From Spirosoma sp. (lineage in GTDB: Bacteria > Bacteroidota > Bacteroidia > Cytophagales > Spirosomataceae): a stretch of DNA of 64,000 nt. The position numbers and the translations under genes were made by a program. The notes beneath the pieces were generated by a model. That model made no database searches, was not told where the DNA came from, and was given only the letters and a program-made list of their open reading frames with translations. The stretch is taken from contig NZ_JAPLET010000009.1 in assembly GCF_026391055.1 (NCBI RefSeq), forward strand, positions 186,001 to 250,000. The letters run 5' to 3'. The first letter of the stretch is position 1, and each line of letters opens with the position of its first letter. Of the stretch, positions 42,697-52,764 are shown in pieces.

Positions 42697-44382
42697 TTAC
42701 TTATCATAATTGGCATTCTGCGGATCGAAGTTGGCCCAGCCTTTGGTCCAGTCACTTGTTCCGAACGCTCCTATAAACGTTTCTTTCGTGAAGAAGGCAT
42801 CGGCTCCTTTGCCATCCCAAACAGCACCCGTTAACAGGGGCGAACCAGCTTGTGGCAGGAAGTTGGGAGCCGTCAGGTTGAAGCTGGCTGGGTTAAGTAA
42901 CAAGGCCGCTACACCTGTGCTTGGAATGACCTGATTTTTAAAAGCTGCTGTGTTGAAGAAGGCCAAAGCCTGATCATTCGTGATGGCTCCGGCACCTCGC
43001 ACCGGCGTAGTCATGTTGGCCAGCACGATACCGCGCAGCTGTAATGCACCACTGGTTGCATTATCCAGCGTGCCGGTTGTACCCGTTGGCGCATCCAGAC
43101 GAAGTCCTTCCGGATAACCCACCATCAACGAATTGAAGATACTAAGCGAGGTATTCCGGCGGAGGTGCATGGCCGACTGATACGCGCCACTGCCTTTCGA
43201 CGACGGTGCGTTCGACGGTGCACCGCTAAAGGCAAAGTTGCTCATGTTGGCAAACACCCCGGCTGTCAACGGTAAACCGGCATTAGCTCCCGTAGCGGGT
43301 AAGCCAGGGTTAAAGTTGTCCGACTCAAAGCCGTTCGATGCCGATTGGTCGGCGACTTCGGGATCGCGGAGGGCAAGACCATACTGTACTTTACCTGACC
43401 AGCCCCAATCCGTATCCCAATCGTCATCCCAGCCCCGGAAGGCAATCAGGTATTTGGCATTCACCGTACCACCGAACCATTCGTACGAATCGTCACCGCT
43501 GTACGACACCTGAATATGATCCAGTGTGGTGCCATTGCCTACGCCGTATAACGACAGTCCATTGATTTCACTGTTGGCCAGCAGCGCAATACCGCCAAAC
43601 TCAATACGCACATATTGCATTACACCCGAGTTATCGGCCACATCAGAGTAAGAACCAACGGTACCGGGCAGCCCGCCCTCAAAACCCGTTGCACTGGGTT
43701 GGTTGACCGGCGCTTTTCCGAAGATCACAACACCACCCCAGTCACCATAATTACGCGAGCCAGCCGCTTTACTGGAGGTAAATACGATGGGCGCACTGGC
43801 CGTACCAACCGCGTTGATCTTGGCGCCGGGCAGAATAATCAGCGTTGCCCCCTGCTGTTTCCCCGCAGGGTCAACATCCTTACCACCACCCTTGATGATT
43901 GTGCCGGGTTCAATGGTGAGGGTAGCCGGTGCTTTTACCTGTACAAATCCCCGCATGTAGTATATGTTACCCGCCGTCCATCGGGTATCGGTCGTAATAT
44001 CGCCCGATACTTCCACGACAGGCTTATTTCCCAATTGAAACGCCGTTGTACTGGTTACCGTGGCTCCACCCGATGTAACAGCGATGGGCGTACCGGCACC
44101 GGCGGGTACAACAACGGTTAAGGAACTTGTCGAAGCCCCCGTTACCGTAGCCGGAACACCACCAAACGTAACGGTATTGCTGGCGGGAGTCGCATTGAAG
44201 GCTGTACCGGTGATCACAACGGTTGAACCAACCGGTGCCGACGAGGGCGAGAAACTTGTAATGCTGAGAACCGGAGCCGGTGTATCCTCATTTTTACAGG
44301 ACATCACCACCACAAACAGGCCAAGTACCAACGCCACTAACACGGAGGTTCGACGGCGTAATTGAGAAACGTGCATAGACAT
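42697..44382 (-). CDS. IPT/TIG-domain lipoprotein with beta-helix-like region
   Basis: A 561-residue exported lipoprotein: signal peptide VLVALVLGLFVVVMSCKNED with lipobox Cys at about residue 29. An IPT/TIG domain (about 37-118; ITSFSPSSAPVGSTVVITGTAF) follows. The rest is a repetitive beta-rich fold with TLTIEPGTIIKGGG, APIVFTSSKAAG, DWGGVVIFGKAP, EFGGIA and FGGTVNAKYLIAFRGWDDDW, of the kind found in many Bacteroidota proteins encoded beside TonB-dependent receptors. It starts 46 bp after the receptor gene on the same strand and is probably a surface partner of that receptor. Ligand unknown. Confidence 0.8.
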   Translation of the reverse strand: MSMHVSQLRRRTSVLVALVLGLFVVVMSCKNEDTPAPVLSITSFSPSSAPVGSTVVITGTAFNATPASNTVTFGGVPATVTGASTSSLTVVVPAGAGTPIAVTSGGATVTSTTAFQLGNKPVVEVSGDITTDTRWTAGNIYYMRGFVQVKAPATLTIEPGTIIKGGGKDVDPAGKQQGATLIILPGAKINAVGTASAPIVFTSSKAAGSRNYGDWGGVVIFGKAPVNQPSATGFEGGLPGTVGSYSDVADNSGVMQYVRIEFGGIALLANSEINGLSLYGVGNGTTLDHIQVSYSGDDSYEWFGGTVNAKYLIAFRGWDDDWDTDWGWSGKVQYGLALRDPEVADQSASNGFESDNFNPGLPATGANAGLPLTAGVFANMSNFAFSGAPSNAPSSKGSGAYQSAMHLRRNTSLSIFNSLMVGYPEGLRLDAPTGTTGTLDNATSGALQLRGIVLANMTTPVRGAGAITNDQALAFFNTAAFKNQVIPSTGVAALLLNPASFNLTAPNFLPQAGSPLLTGAVWDGKGADAFFTKETFIGAFGTSDWTKGWANFDPQNANYDK

Positions 44383-44428
44383 TGTGTTTTGTTAATCAGG
44401 TATTATCTAGGTTGTATTCGTATTCAGA

Positions 44429-47317
44429 CTAAGGAATAACCGTCCGGCGGCCAAACGTATAGATGGCACTGACGGTGTAGTAGCTCCCCCGCTTGAACTT
44501 GCGAAGCATCTGATCGGCACCCGCCGTTTGAGAGGTTACATCACTCCCGATTTTGCCGTCCCGGTTAAAATCCTGCGCGAACCGTACATACTGGTTCAGA
44601 AGATCTTGCACACCGAATCGCAATTCGAGTTTTTTATTGAATTGTTTGGTCAGGTTAAGGTCGATCACATTCCGGGGCATTTCGTAAACCGTTGGGTTCT
44701 GGCTGTTGCCCACCGTGAAGATCCGCTGACCGAAAACGTTGTATAATACGTTCCACTGCCAGCCTGAATTGGGTGCGGCATAATAAACACCCGCGTTGAT
44801 GAGGTAAGGCGACTGCCCGGCGAGTGCCCGTTTGGTATCGGCAATATTCCGAATGTCGTACTGCTGAATGGTGCCGCTCAGGTCGGGGGCCGTTACGATA
44901 TCGCCCACATTCACCTGGCTCTTGATGAGCGATACGTTACCTACTACCGACAGGTTTTGCAGGAACGCACTGGCCGAATTCTGGAAACCTTTACGGAACT
45001 CCAGTTCTACGCCATAATTCTGCGCCGACTGGGCATTGGTGAACGTATAAGCGAGGCCATTACCCTGGAACAACAGATACGATTCAATCGGGTTTGTGAA
45101 GTGTTTGTAGAAACCCGTCACCGAAACCAGTTCGTTGGGACTTGGATAAAACTCCCATTTGGCATCGAGGTTCTGAATCTTCGCCGTCGTGAGGGTCGTG
45201 TTACCCTGAATATCAGCAAGCAGGTTGAAGTCGTAGTAATTGAACGGGGCCAGTTCCCGGAACTCTGGCCGGTTTACCGACGAGGAGTAAGCAAAGCGAA
45301 GGTTTGTACGGTCGCTCAGTTTGTACGTAAAGTTGACCGATGGCAGCGGGCTGAAAATTTTGTTAGTTACTAGTCGGGTGTCCACACCATTCAGTTTGGA
45401 TGTGATACCCTGGTCGTTGTACTCACCCCGGAAACCCAGCGTCAGGTTTGCTCTTGGTCCGAAATATATATCACCACTTACATAACCGGCCAAATAGGTG
45501 TTCATGCCTTTGTAAGCATCGCGGTCGCGGGTACCATCCAGCATGGAGAAGCTTCCTTCCGAACCCGTTACATTTTCTGGTGCAAATGCAGTAGCGATAT
45601 CGCGTTGTTTAGCGGCCGATGCACTACCAACGGCCTGGTAACCGTAGAAATGGGCGGCATAGTCGCGGTTCTTCTGTTCGGCATAAACGCCGAACCGGAT
45701 TTTATTTGGCTCACGGTCTGTGGGATTACCAAAGGTATGCTCACCGTTGGCAATGGCCGAAATTACATATTCGTGTAATTTAGAATTGAACCGGCCCACT
45801 TCGGTTGGCGTAGGGTCGTTTGGCGTAGCAATCAGGAATGGTGCAGGTTGGCCATCAGTGCCGGTTGTACCGGTTGGGCGCAGGTAGCGAGCCCGTTTCC
45901 AGTCTGGCTCCCAGCGACCGGTGTAGCCAAAGCTACCCACCCAATTGATTTTGGTAAGCGGGCTAATGTTATGTTCACCCGCCAGTTGCGTTGTCAGAAT
46001 GCTCCGGTTTTCAAAACGTTCCGAAAAGCTACGAACGTCATATCCTTCGGCCACCTGCGCACCTGTACGAACAACAGTTTCGGTGGTACTCAACTGATTA
46101 AATAACGTTTTCCATTCCAGCGTAAAGCCGGGCGAGAACCGGGCCGACCAGTTATGAAGAATTCCAAGGCGGGTCTGGCGAGCGTAGTTGGCGTCGTTAT
46201 ACTGTTGGGTAATGGCGTTGGCAATGGTTCCGTTATCGTACAGCTTAAGATCGATATTCGAAAACTGATTCGTCATCGAATAGTTAATACTCGTCAGATT
46301 GCTCACCCGTACATCGCCTATGTCGAATCGGCGGCCCAGGTTCAGGGCAAAGCGAATATCAGGCGATAAGTTCAGGTCTTTCAACGCCCAGGTATTCGGC
46401 AACAGTCTGGCATAAGCTGCCCGCTGTAAGGGGTTCAGCGCGTTGAAATCAGCCGATCGGGCCGGGAAGCTGGTTGGAATCTGCTGGCTGGCATCCCAAA
46501 GGCCTAGTGCGTTTAAGCCGGAACGGGTTTGTGATTGTACAGTCTGGAAGGTGGTGTTACCCCGGTAGCCGAGGGTTAACCCGGCATCCATGAAGTTCTG
46601 GTCGGGACGGCGCTTTGTATATATTTTGACAATACCACCGGCAAAATCACCGGGCAGATCAGCCGATCCTGATTTATAGACGATCATCCGGTCGATGATG
46701 TTGCTGGGCACCAGATCAAAAGAGAACGAACGGGTATCGACTTCGGTAGAAGGCGTAATGACATCGTTGATCAGTACCGAATTATAACGGGCCGCTAATC
46801 CACGAATCAGGACGAAGCGATTGTCGACGATACTAACGCCCGGCACCCGACGAATGGCCGCTGCGGCATCACGATCCTGCGATTTCTGGATCTGCTGCGC
46901 CGAAATACCAACGGCAATGGGCTTTAACTGCTTAATTTCGGTGATAACGGCAATTTCGGTGTTAGTCGCCTTATTGGCCCGGACAACCACTTCCTGAAGA
47001 GAGGTTCCTTCTTCATCCAGTTCTGTATCAATAGCGGTAGTATTTCCCGACTCGACCCGAACATTAGGAATCTCCCGGGTTTTGTAGGAGACGTACGAAA
47101 TAACGATCTTATGTGTACCAGCTGGAACGTTGGCCAGATTAAAGTGCCCTTCAATGTCGGTAGTCCCCCCAATCTGGGTGCCGTCTACGCGGACGGTACA
47201 GCCTATAAGAGATTCTTTTGTTTTTCCGTCTTTAACGGTTCCCTGAACTGTACCCGTCTGGGCAAATACAGCTGTAGATAGTAGGGAGAAAAGTACAAGT
47301 AATAGATTGCGGTTCAT
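44429..47317 (-). CDS. TonB-dependent receptor with carboxypeptidase-like regulatory domain
   Basis: ATG at 47317 gives a clear signal peptide (MNRNLLLVLFSLLSTAVFAQ) and 962 residues. A CarboxypepD_reg-like domain (about 23-105; GTVQGTVKDGKTKESLIGCT) precedes the plug (about 125-240; IRRVPGVSIVDNRFVLIRGL), then a barrel with repeated aromatic strands to the end (SAIYTFGRRTVIP). There is no STN domain and no FecI/FecR next to it, unlike the receptor at 24755. Together with the IPT lipoprotein it forms a two-gene uptake unit of unknown ligand. Confidence 0.93.
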   Translation of the reverse strand: MNRNLLLVLFSLLSTAVFAQTGTVQGTVKDGKTKESLIGCTVRVDGTQIGGTTDIEGHFNLANVPAGTHKIVISYVSYKTREIPNVRVESGNTTAIDTELDEEGTSLQEVVVRANKATNTEIAVITEIKQLKPIAVGISAQQIQKSQDRDAAAAIRRVPGVSIVDNRFVLIRGLAARYNSVLINDVITPSTEVDTRSFSFDLVPSNIIDRMIVYKSGSADLPGDFAGGIVKIYTKRRPDQNFMDAGLTLGYRGNTTFQTVQSQTRSGLNALGLWDASQQIPTSFPARSADFNALNPLQRAAYARLLPNTWALKDLNLSPDIRFALNLGRRFDIGDVRVSNLTSINYSMTNQFSNIDLKLYDNGTIANAITQQYNDANYARQTRLGILHNWSARFSPGFTLEWKTLFNQLSTTETVVRTGAQVAEGYDVRSFSERFENRSILTTQLAGEHNISPLTKINWVGSFGYTGRWEPDWKRARYLRPTGTTGTDGQPAPFLIATPNDPTPTEVGRFNSKLHEYVISAIANGEHTFGNPTDREPNKIRFGVYAEQKNRDYAAHFYGYQAVGSASAAKQRDIATAFAPENVTGSEGSFSMLDGTRDRDAYKGMNTYLAGYVSGDIYFGPRANLTLGFRGEYNDQGITSKLNGVDTRLVTNKIFSPLPSVNFTYKLSDRTNLRFAYSSSVNRPEFRELAPFNYYDFNLLADIQGNTTLTTAKIQNLDAKWEFYPSPNELVSVTGFYKHFTNPIESYLLFQGNGLAYTFTNAQSAQNYGVELEFRKGFQNSASAFLQNLSVVGNVSLIKSQVNVGDIVTAPDLSGTIQQYDIRNIADTKRALAGQSPYLINAGVYYAAPNSGWQWNVLYNVFGQRIFTVGNSQNPTVYEMPRNVIDLNLTKQFNKKLELRFGVQDLLNQYVRFAQDFNRDGKIGSDVTSQTAGADQMLRKFKRGSYYTVSAIYTFGRRTVIP

Positions 47318-47772
47318 TTTTAGTTTTGGTATCGCTTTTAAGCGCTGCAAAACTACCCGCCTAGTATTACCTCAATATTACACGAATATTAACTTTTGGG
47401 AGCTTGTTAATAACACAACCAATTGATAACCAAACTTATGCCCAAAGCATAATTAAGTACTTTTCCATAAAGGCAGCCCTATATCCTCCATACATAATTT
47501 TGAAAAAACTGTTTTTCATTTATTTTAATTTTGACCCATAAAAGCCTGCAACAATAAGACGTTCCACTTTTAGTCTATATACGTGATTATTTTTGGCTGT
47601 AAAGTCAAAAGGACCAAAGCGCAATAACCGTTTAAGAGTCAACTGCTTAGATAGAAAATTGGCCGAGCAAAGACACATTGAGTCTTTACCCGGCCAACCC
47701 GGTGTCTTAATATTGACTTAACAGAACGTAGTAGGCCAAACGTAAATTTTACCCGCTCAACAGTTCAGCCTT
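47318..47772. other. 455-bp gap upstream of the TonB-dependent receptor
   Basis: No coding frame seen. AT-rich, with promoter-like stretches between 47380 and 47560 and a small hairpin TATGCCCAAAGCATA near 47438. A terminator for the histidine kinase gene is at 47659-47697. Confidence 0.6.
47659..47697 (-). terminator. Terminator of the histidine kinase gene
   Basis: TTGGCCG (47659-47665) pairs with CGGCCAA (47691-47697), and an inner AAAGAC/GTCTTT stem extends it. On the minus strand TTTTC follows. It lies 76 bp past the kinase stop. Confidence 0.7.
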
Positions 47773-48996
47773 TCAACTTGATTTTCGTTGTATCAGGCTT
47801 ACCTCAAAACAAGTGCCGGCACCAGGGGTCGAAGTAACCGTGATCTGCCCGTTCAGTGTATCCACAAGATGTTTGACCAGAGGAAGTCCAAAGCCATAAC
47901 CAGCCTCTCCGGCAGTTCCATTGCTCGAACGGCCCTGCCCGTTGAGTATTTCGGTTAATTTTTCGCTCGTCATACCAACACCCGAATCCTGAACAGTGAG
48001 ACTAAGAACGTTGTGTGAGCCTTCAAGTTTCAATCCGGTATTGATCTGTACCGACCCATCTTCCGGCGTAAACTTGATGGCATTGGAAATCAGATTCCCC
48101 ACAATCTGTACAACTTTATTCCGTGAAAAGGGAATTAACTCTGTTGAAGCCTCTGTCGAGACGGAGAAGTGAATTCCTTTGGCGAGTGCCTGCGGCCCAT
48201 ACAACTTTTCCAGACCGGCTTTTAATTTTGCCTGATGGAAGACCTCTATTTTATGAGATGTTTCGTTTTCGTGCTTCCACTTATCATCGTTGACCAGAAT
48301 TTCATCTGCCAGTTCGAGCAGTGATTTACTGCTCATTTGAATCATCTGAATAAAATCCAGTATCTCTTTGAGTTTAAAACTGTCTCCCCCGTTGGTAACG
48401 AGTTGAGCCATGCTGATAATGCCGCCTAAAGGGCCCCGAATGTCGTGCGCTGCTCGTTTTCGGGATTCGTTAAGCTCAGATGCCTGCCGCTTTAAATACT
48501 GAATTTCCCGAATTGCGTTCAGTCGGCTAACGACCTCAGCCGCTATTATTCGTAGCAGTTCGACTTTCTCCGGATCAAGCTCCTTTATGTTTGTATCGAG
48601 TACGCAGAGCGCGCCAAGGTGGTGCCCGTTGCTCGATTTTAAGGGAATACCAAAGTAATACCGTAAATGAGGATCGTCGGCTACATAAAATTGCTCTGAA
48701 AAACGGCTGTCGAGCCGTAAGTCTTTGACTTCAAAACTGTCGGGCTCCAGAATGGTATACTGGCAAACGGAGTTTTCACGAGGCATGGAATCCAGATCCA
48801 GCCCATGATTGGTAACTGTCCACTGCGTATAAGAATCTATGAGATTGATCAGGGAGATTTCCGTCCCAGTTACTTTGGCAGCCAGCCTGGTGAGGTCTTT
48901 AAATTTGTCTTTAAGCCCGGAATAATCCAGATCAAGATCAGCCAGATCAACGAGTCGTTGAAATTCGTTTTCAGGAACTACGTAGTTAGTTTTCAT
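47773..48996 (-). CDS. GAF-domain sensor histidine kinase
   Basis: A 407-residue soluble kinase. A GAF domain fills about residues 25-165 (ISLINLIDSYTQWTVTNHGL, PRENSVCQYTI, YFGIPLKSSNGHHLGALCVLD). The dimerisation/phospho-acceptor domain has RAAHDIRGPLGGIISMAQL at about 187-205, and the HATPase_c domain (about 285-405) has NLISNAIKFTPEDG, DSGVGM and GYGFGLPLVKHLVD. No response regulator is adjacent, so it is an orphan kinase. The GAF ligand is unknown. ATG at 48996. Confidence 0.93.
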   Translation of the reverse strand: MKTNYVVPENEFQRLVDLADLDLDYSGLKDKFKDLTRLAAKVTGTEISLINLIDSYTQWTVTNHGLDLDSMPRENSVCQYTILEPDSFEVKDLRLDSRFSEQFYVADDPHLRYYFGIPLKSSNGHHLGALCVLDTNIKELDPEKVELLRIIAAEVVSRLNAIREIQYLKRQASELNESRKRAAHDIRGPLGGIISMAQLVTNGGDSFKLKEILDFIQMIQMSSKSLLELADEILVNDDKWKHENETSHKIEVFHQAKLKAGLEKLYGPQALAKGIHFSVSTEASTELIPFSRNKVVQIVGNLISNAIKFTPEDGSVQINTGLKLEGSHNVLSLTVQDSGVGMTSEKLTEILNGQGRSSNGTAGEAGYGFGLPLVKHLVDTLNGQITVTSTPGAGTCFEVSLIQRKSS

Positions 48997-49390
48997 TCTT
49001 TGTAAAGAAGTACAGTACGGTTTTAATTATATTCTTTATATATACCTTAAGTAGCGGTAAATATATTAGTAAGAATAATAATTACACTACAAGGGCCTGT
49101 TATTTAACCTATTATTTATATAGAATTTATATCGTCACTAATTTGAGGTTTCCCGGACTAGCCTAAAATTAGGTTTATCAATGAAGCACAATGGCTTGTT
49201 TGTGTTCCAAGATGGATTTACCCGCGCCGGAAAAAGAAAAAAGCCAGCGCAACGCGCTGGCCTTTCCGGCGACACCAATATAAGAATTTTACTTACCGCT
49301 TTTGGACGGCTATCAATGCAGTAAAGGTAACCGCTCCGTGTTATACGAATATTATGGCACGATTACGCTAACATTATATATGACCCCAGC
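48997..49390. other. 394-bp gap between the M14 peptidase stop and the histidine kinase start
   Basis: No coding frame. The AT-rich part (49000-49180) is the kinase promoter region. A terminator for the peptidase gene sits at 49237-49282. Confidence 0.65.
49237..49282 (-). terminator. Terminator with conserved flank, copy B
   Basis: On the minus strand: TATATTGGTGTCGC, a spacer, stem GCCAGCGC/GCGCTGGC with loop GTT, then six T. Compared with copy A, the stem differs by a paired change (A-T to C-G), which supports the hairpin. It ends the M14 peptidase gene, about 110 bp past its stop. Confidence 0.85.
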
Positions 49391-50842
49391 TTAGTCAACT
49401 ACTCCATTTTGTGGGCTGCTGATTCCTTCGCGTTTTTGTTGCCAGAACCCATTGACGAAGATGTATTGGATTTGCTTTCCCTTCATCAATAGAAAAGTCG
49501 GAATCTGCTCCAGTTGGAGCGGTTGCGCCGGAGCATCTCCTTCATGCAACAGATGCACCGCTTGCTTAGGCTGCCCCGCTCCGTCAGCCTGTTTTATCCT
49601 GAACAGCACAGTCCCATCGCGCCGAAGGGCAGGTAAGTCGATTTTATCCAGATCGGCAGCCGAGTTGAGCACATCCGAATACGTTTTCGCCGGAACGAGC
49701 GTCAGGCCAGTGGCGTCGATTTCATCCAGTCCATAAAAGGTCGACAAATCGCCAAGGTCGTCGATGCTGCTCTTGTACTGAAACGATCTGGCATCCTTGT
49801 CGTTGACTTCACTATAGTTGATACCCACGTCAACTAATACGTTTTTTCCGTCGCGCACGACCGTCGCGTTACGAATGAGCACGTCGAACAGCGCACGACC
49901 ATTTTCGGGAATAGCCTGATACTCGGCGATGCCTTCCTGCCGATACGACCCATCAGCAATGGACTTAAGCGCCGATAGGATAGCGACGAAATTAAGCCGC
50001 CGAATCGTCATCTTTTCCGAGTCACCTTTAAACCCGCCCGATTCGATCAAGATCAGCGTTGTGCCCCATTTCTGGATGTTATCCCCGAACGCCCTAGGCT
50101 CAAACTCATCGTCGTAACGCGCCACCTGCCCCGGTATAAACTGCTGTAAAACGCGGTTCATGCCCGTAATGAGCTGCATAGACCGCTGGCGTACATCGTT
50201 GATATTCCGATCCTCGTCGTAGGCCGTGGCCAGAAACGACACCACTGCCTGCTTGCCGGTTTTGCCGACGCTGTAGCGGGGATTCTGATCGTGCAGGTTA
50301 AAACCGACAAGTGGCTTGAGCGTTTGCTGCATCTGTTTCAGCAAAGCCCCTTCCGGCGTTTGCAGCCGCAGGGCGTCGCGGTTCATATCAATGTCCGTAG
50401 CCGTCCGGCGCTGGAAACGCTCGGCCCCGTCGGGGTTTAGCATAGGTACAAAATGCAGACTCGTTTTGTCCAGAATGGTCTGCCGAAAGGCGTCGAAGCC
50501 GTCATTTTTGGCCTGAAGGAAATTAAATATGTCAAATAGTGCCATGGTGGCCGTAGCTTCATCGCCGTGCATCTGACTCCAGAGCAATACCTTTGTTGTG
50601 CCCGTGCCGGCCTTCACCTGATAAATGGCCCGCTTCTCCAGCGACTCGCCTACCTGGCTAACTGACAGCGGTTGGCCAAGCGCCTGCAGAACGGGAAGTA
50701 TATCGGCATGTTTGAACCGCCGGTGAGTGAAGGCCTTTTCTTTGTATGTATCGTGGGCGTCGTGCAGCCGACGGGCTTCTTCCTGGGCGAGCGAATGCGT
50801 TGAAATCATTAGAAATAGAGGGAGAAAGAGGGGTAGCTTCAT
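49391..50842 (-). CDS. M14-family zinc carboxypeptidase, exported
   Basis: ATG at 50842 (MKLPLFLPLFLMISTHSLAQ) gives a signal peptide and 483 residues. The metallocarboxypeptidase residues are in place: His and Glu ligands in QMHGDEATA (about 90), the third His in NLHDQNPRYSVG (about 180) and the catalytic Glu in LILIESGGFKGD (about 268). NPDGAERFQRR and DMNRDA bind substrate. The last 200 residues form an unassigned domain. Its ATG overlaps the crcB stop (ATGA at 50839-50842), so it is translationally coupled to a fluoride exporter gene with no obvious functional link. Confidence 0.9.
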   Translation of the reverse strand: MKLPLFLPLFLMISTHSLAQEEARRLHDAHDTYKEKAFTHRRFKHADILPVLQALGQPLSVSQVGESLEKRAIYQVKAGTGTTKVLLWSQMHGDEATATMALFDIFNFLQAKNDGFDAFRQTILDKTSLHFVPMLNPDGAERFQRRTATDIDMNRDALRLQTPEGALLKQMQQTLKPLVGFNLHDQNPRYSVGKTGKQAVVSFLATAYDEDRNINDVRQRSMQLITGMNRVLQQFIPGQVARYDDEFEPRAFGDNIQKWGTTLILIESGGFKGDSEKMTIRRLNFVAILSALKSIADGSYRQEGIAEYQAIPENGRALFDVLIRNATVVRDGKNVLVDVGINYSEVNDKDARSFQYKSSIDDLGDLSTFYGLDEIDATGLTLVPAKTYSDVLNSAADLDKIDLPALRRDGTVLFRIKQADGAGQPKQAVHLLHEGDAPAQPLQLEQIPTFLLMKGKQIQYIFVNGFWQQKREGISSPQNGVVD

Positions 50843-51231
50843 GCTGTTTTTTGTCCAAGCCATAGCCCGCCAACCGAAGCCAGTAAACATAGGGTTACAT
50901 TAAGACTTATATTAATCAGTGCGGCTACCGGCCGGTTACTTTGCAGGAGTGCGACGGTATCGTTACTGAAACTGGAGAACGTGCTGAGTCCTCCACAAAA
51001 GCCGACTCCTAGCAACAGCCGCAGGTCGTCGCCTGCAGCCCGGCTCAGCACCCACCCCATCACCGCACCCAGTACAAAACTGGCCACTACATTAACGATC
51101 AGAATCGGTATGGGAAAAGACGTACCCAGGAGCGTAGCCGGAATGAGCCTGCCAGTAGCGTATCGGAGGAGACTCCCAGCCCCACCGCCTACAAAAACCA
51201 GTATGTACGGATGCATCAGTAGAGATTTCAT
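50839..51231 (-). CDS. crcB: CrcB/FluC fluoride exporter
   Basis: A 130-residue inner membrane protein with four hydrophobic helices. Signatures are VGGGAGSLLRYATG at about 14-27, NVVASFVLGAVMGW, and GFCGGLSTFSSFSNDT at about 78-93 with the fluoride-path Phe, Ser and Thr residues. It forms a dual-topology dimeric fluoride channel. I looked for a fluoride riboswitch upstream and did not see one. Confidence 0.95.
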   Translation of the reverse strand: MKSLLMHPYILVFVGGGAGSLLRYATGRLIPATLLGTSFPIPILIVNVVASFVLGAVMGWVLSRAAGDDLRLLLGVGFCGGLSTFSSFSNDTVALLQSNRPVAALINISLNVTLCLLASVGGLWLGQKTA

Positions 51232-51392
51232 GTAGTGGCGGTTCGACGGTCGGCATTACAGAACCAAAAACCAAACTTACAAAAAACGGCAACGCTGAGT
51301 GGTGCAGCAGCCATTAGAATCGCACATAGGCCGTTTTTTTCGCTATCATTGTGAAATACCCCAGTCCGAAACGTTGCCCTTACTGCCCGACT

Positions 51393-52697
51393 ATGGCCCA
51401 AAATCAACTTAAAAAATTATTAGGCGTCGGTTTCGGCGTGGCCGTTACGATTGGCGGCACTATTGGCACCGGCATTTTGCGGAAGCCCGGTCCGATTGCC
51501 CAGGACATTGGCAACCCGGTTTTGATCATTGCCGTCTGGCTGATTGTTGGTGTGTATGCACTGGCGGGGTCGCTCTCGGTTATGGAACTGGGGACCATGC
51601 TGCCTAAAGCCGGTGGCTGGTATGTGTATGCCCGGCGGGCATTTGGCAATTACGCGGGCTTTATAATTGGTATCAGCAGCTGGCTCGGCAGCGTGTCGGC
51701 TATGGCCTTCGGGGCGGCCGTTATGAGCGAATACATCAGCCTGATGGCCCCTTCTATGGTTGACTATCAGAAAATTATTGCCATCAGTATTCTGGCTGCT
51801 TTTGTGGCGTTTCACTCGATTGGCGTACGGCTGGCGAGCCGGGCACAGGAAGTCATGAGCGTACTGAAGGGCGTGGGTCTGCTGGTGTTTGTTGTCGTTT
51901 GCTTCGTTGTTAAACCCGACCAGCCGGTAGCTTCCACTTCCGAAATTATCCGACCACTGGCCGAAGGGGGCGTTTGGCTGGGTGTGCTGGCAGCTTTGCA
52001 GGCGGTTTTTTATACCTACGATGGCTGGCACACAGCGGCTTATTTCACCGAAGAAGACGTTGATCCCAGCCGGAACCTGCCCCGCTCCATGATTAGCGGG
52101 GTGTTGCTGATTATCGGCATTTACGTGCTGGTGAACCTGGCCCTGCTTTATGTGTTGCCTGTTTCAGCGCTGGCGGGCACTAAACTACCAGCAGCCGATG
52201 CCGTGCAGGTGCTGTTCGGGCCGGGTAGTGCGCAGGTTGTTACGTTTCTGCTGATGATTTCCATTATGGGGATCATCAACGCCCAGATCATGTTTAACCC
52301 CCGCGTTATTTTCGCGATGGGCCGCGACGGACTCTTTTTTCGATTCGTAACCCAGGTCAATTCGGGCGGTACTCCATTAAACGCTACGCTGCTGACAGCG
52401 GGTGCATCGATCCTGATGATTCTGACCAACACCTACAGCAAACTCTCGGATATTGCCACCTTCTTTTTTGTACTCTGTTACGCATCGGCTTTTGCGGCCC
52501 TGATTCGCCTGCGCCAGACCGAACCGGAACTAGCCCGGCCCGTCCATGCCTGGGGGTACCCCTTTTCAACCTGGACACTGCTCCTTGCCTCGCTGGCTTT
52601 TCTGTTTGGCGTGGTTATCGGCGATTTTTCCAGCAGTATGTATGCACTCGGCTTTATTGCGGTAAGCTACCCAGTGTATTTGTTCATAAAAAAATAA
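51393..52697 (+). CDS. APC-family amino acid permease
   Basis: I prefer ATG at 51393 (MAQNQLKKLLGVGF); a GTG at 51351 would add 14 residues. The 434-residue protein has about 12 membrane helices. The unwound helix 1 motif GGTIGTGILRKPGPIA and FYTYDGWHTAAYFTEEDVDP in helix 6 mark the APC superfamily (LAT/AAT type). The substrate, probably an amino acid, is not deducible. Divergent from crcB. Confidence 0.92.
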   Translation: MAQNQLKKLLGVGFGVAVTIGGTIGTGILRKPGPIAQDIGNPVLIIAVWLIVGVYALAGSLSVMELGTMLPKAGGWYVYARRAFGNYAGFIIGISSWLGSVSAMAFGAAVMSEYISLMAPSMVDYQKIIAISILAAFVAFHSIGVRLASRAQEVMSVLKGVGLLVFVVVCFVVKPDQPVASTSEIIRPLAEGGVWLGVLAALQAVFYTYDGWHTAAYFTEEDVDPSRNLPRSMISGVLLIIGIYVLVNLALLYVLPVSALAGTKLPAADAVQVLFGPGSAQVVTFLLMISIMGIINAQIMFNPRVIFAMGRDGLFFRFVTQVNSGGTPLNATLLTAGASILMILTNTYSKLSDIATFFFVLCYASAFAALIRLRQTEPELARPVHAWGYPFSTWTLLLASLAFLFGVVIGDFSSSMYALGFIAVSYPVYLFIKK

Positions 52698-52764
52698 CTA
52701 TAACATGTTTGTATGTAAATATTTTGCTGGTTTATTTGTAAAAACTAATCTTAATAAATACATT

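Noticed and set aside
51232-51392. Fluoride riboswitch before crcB
   Set aside because: The leader lacks the conserved pseudoknot blocks I know for the crcB motif.
52705-52764. Upstream extension of the PEGA lipoprotein
   Set aside because: Using ATG 52765 gives a proper lipoprotein signal; the extension would bury it.
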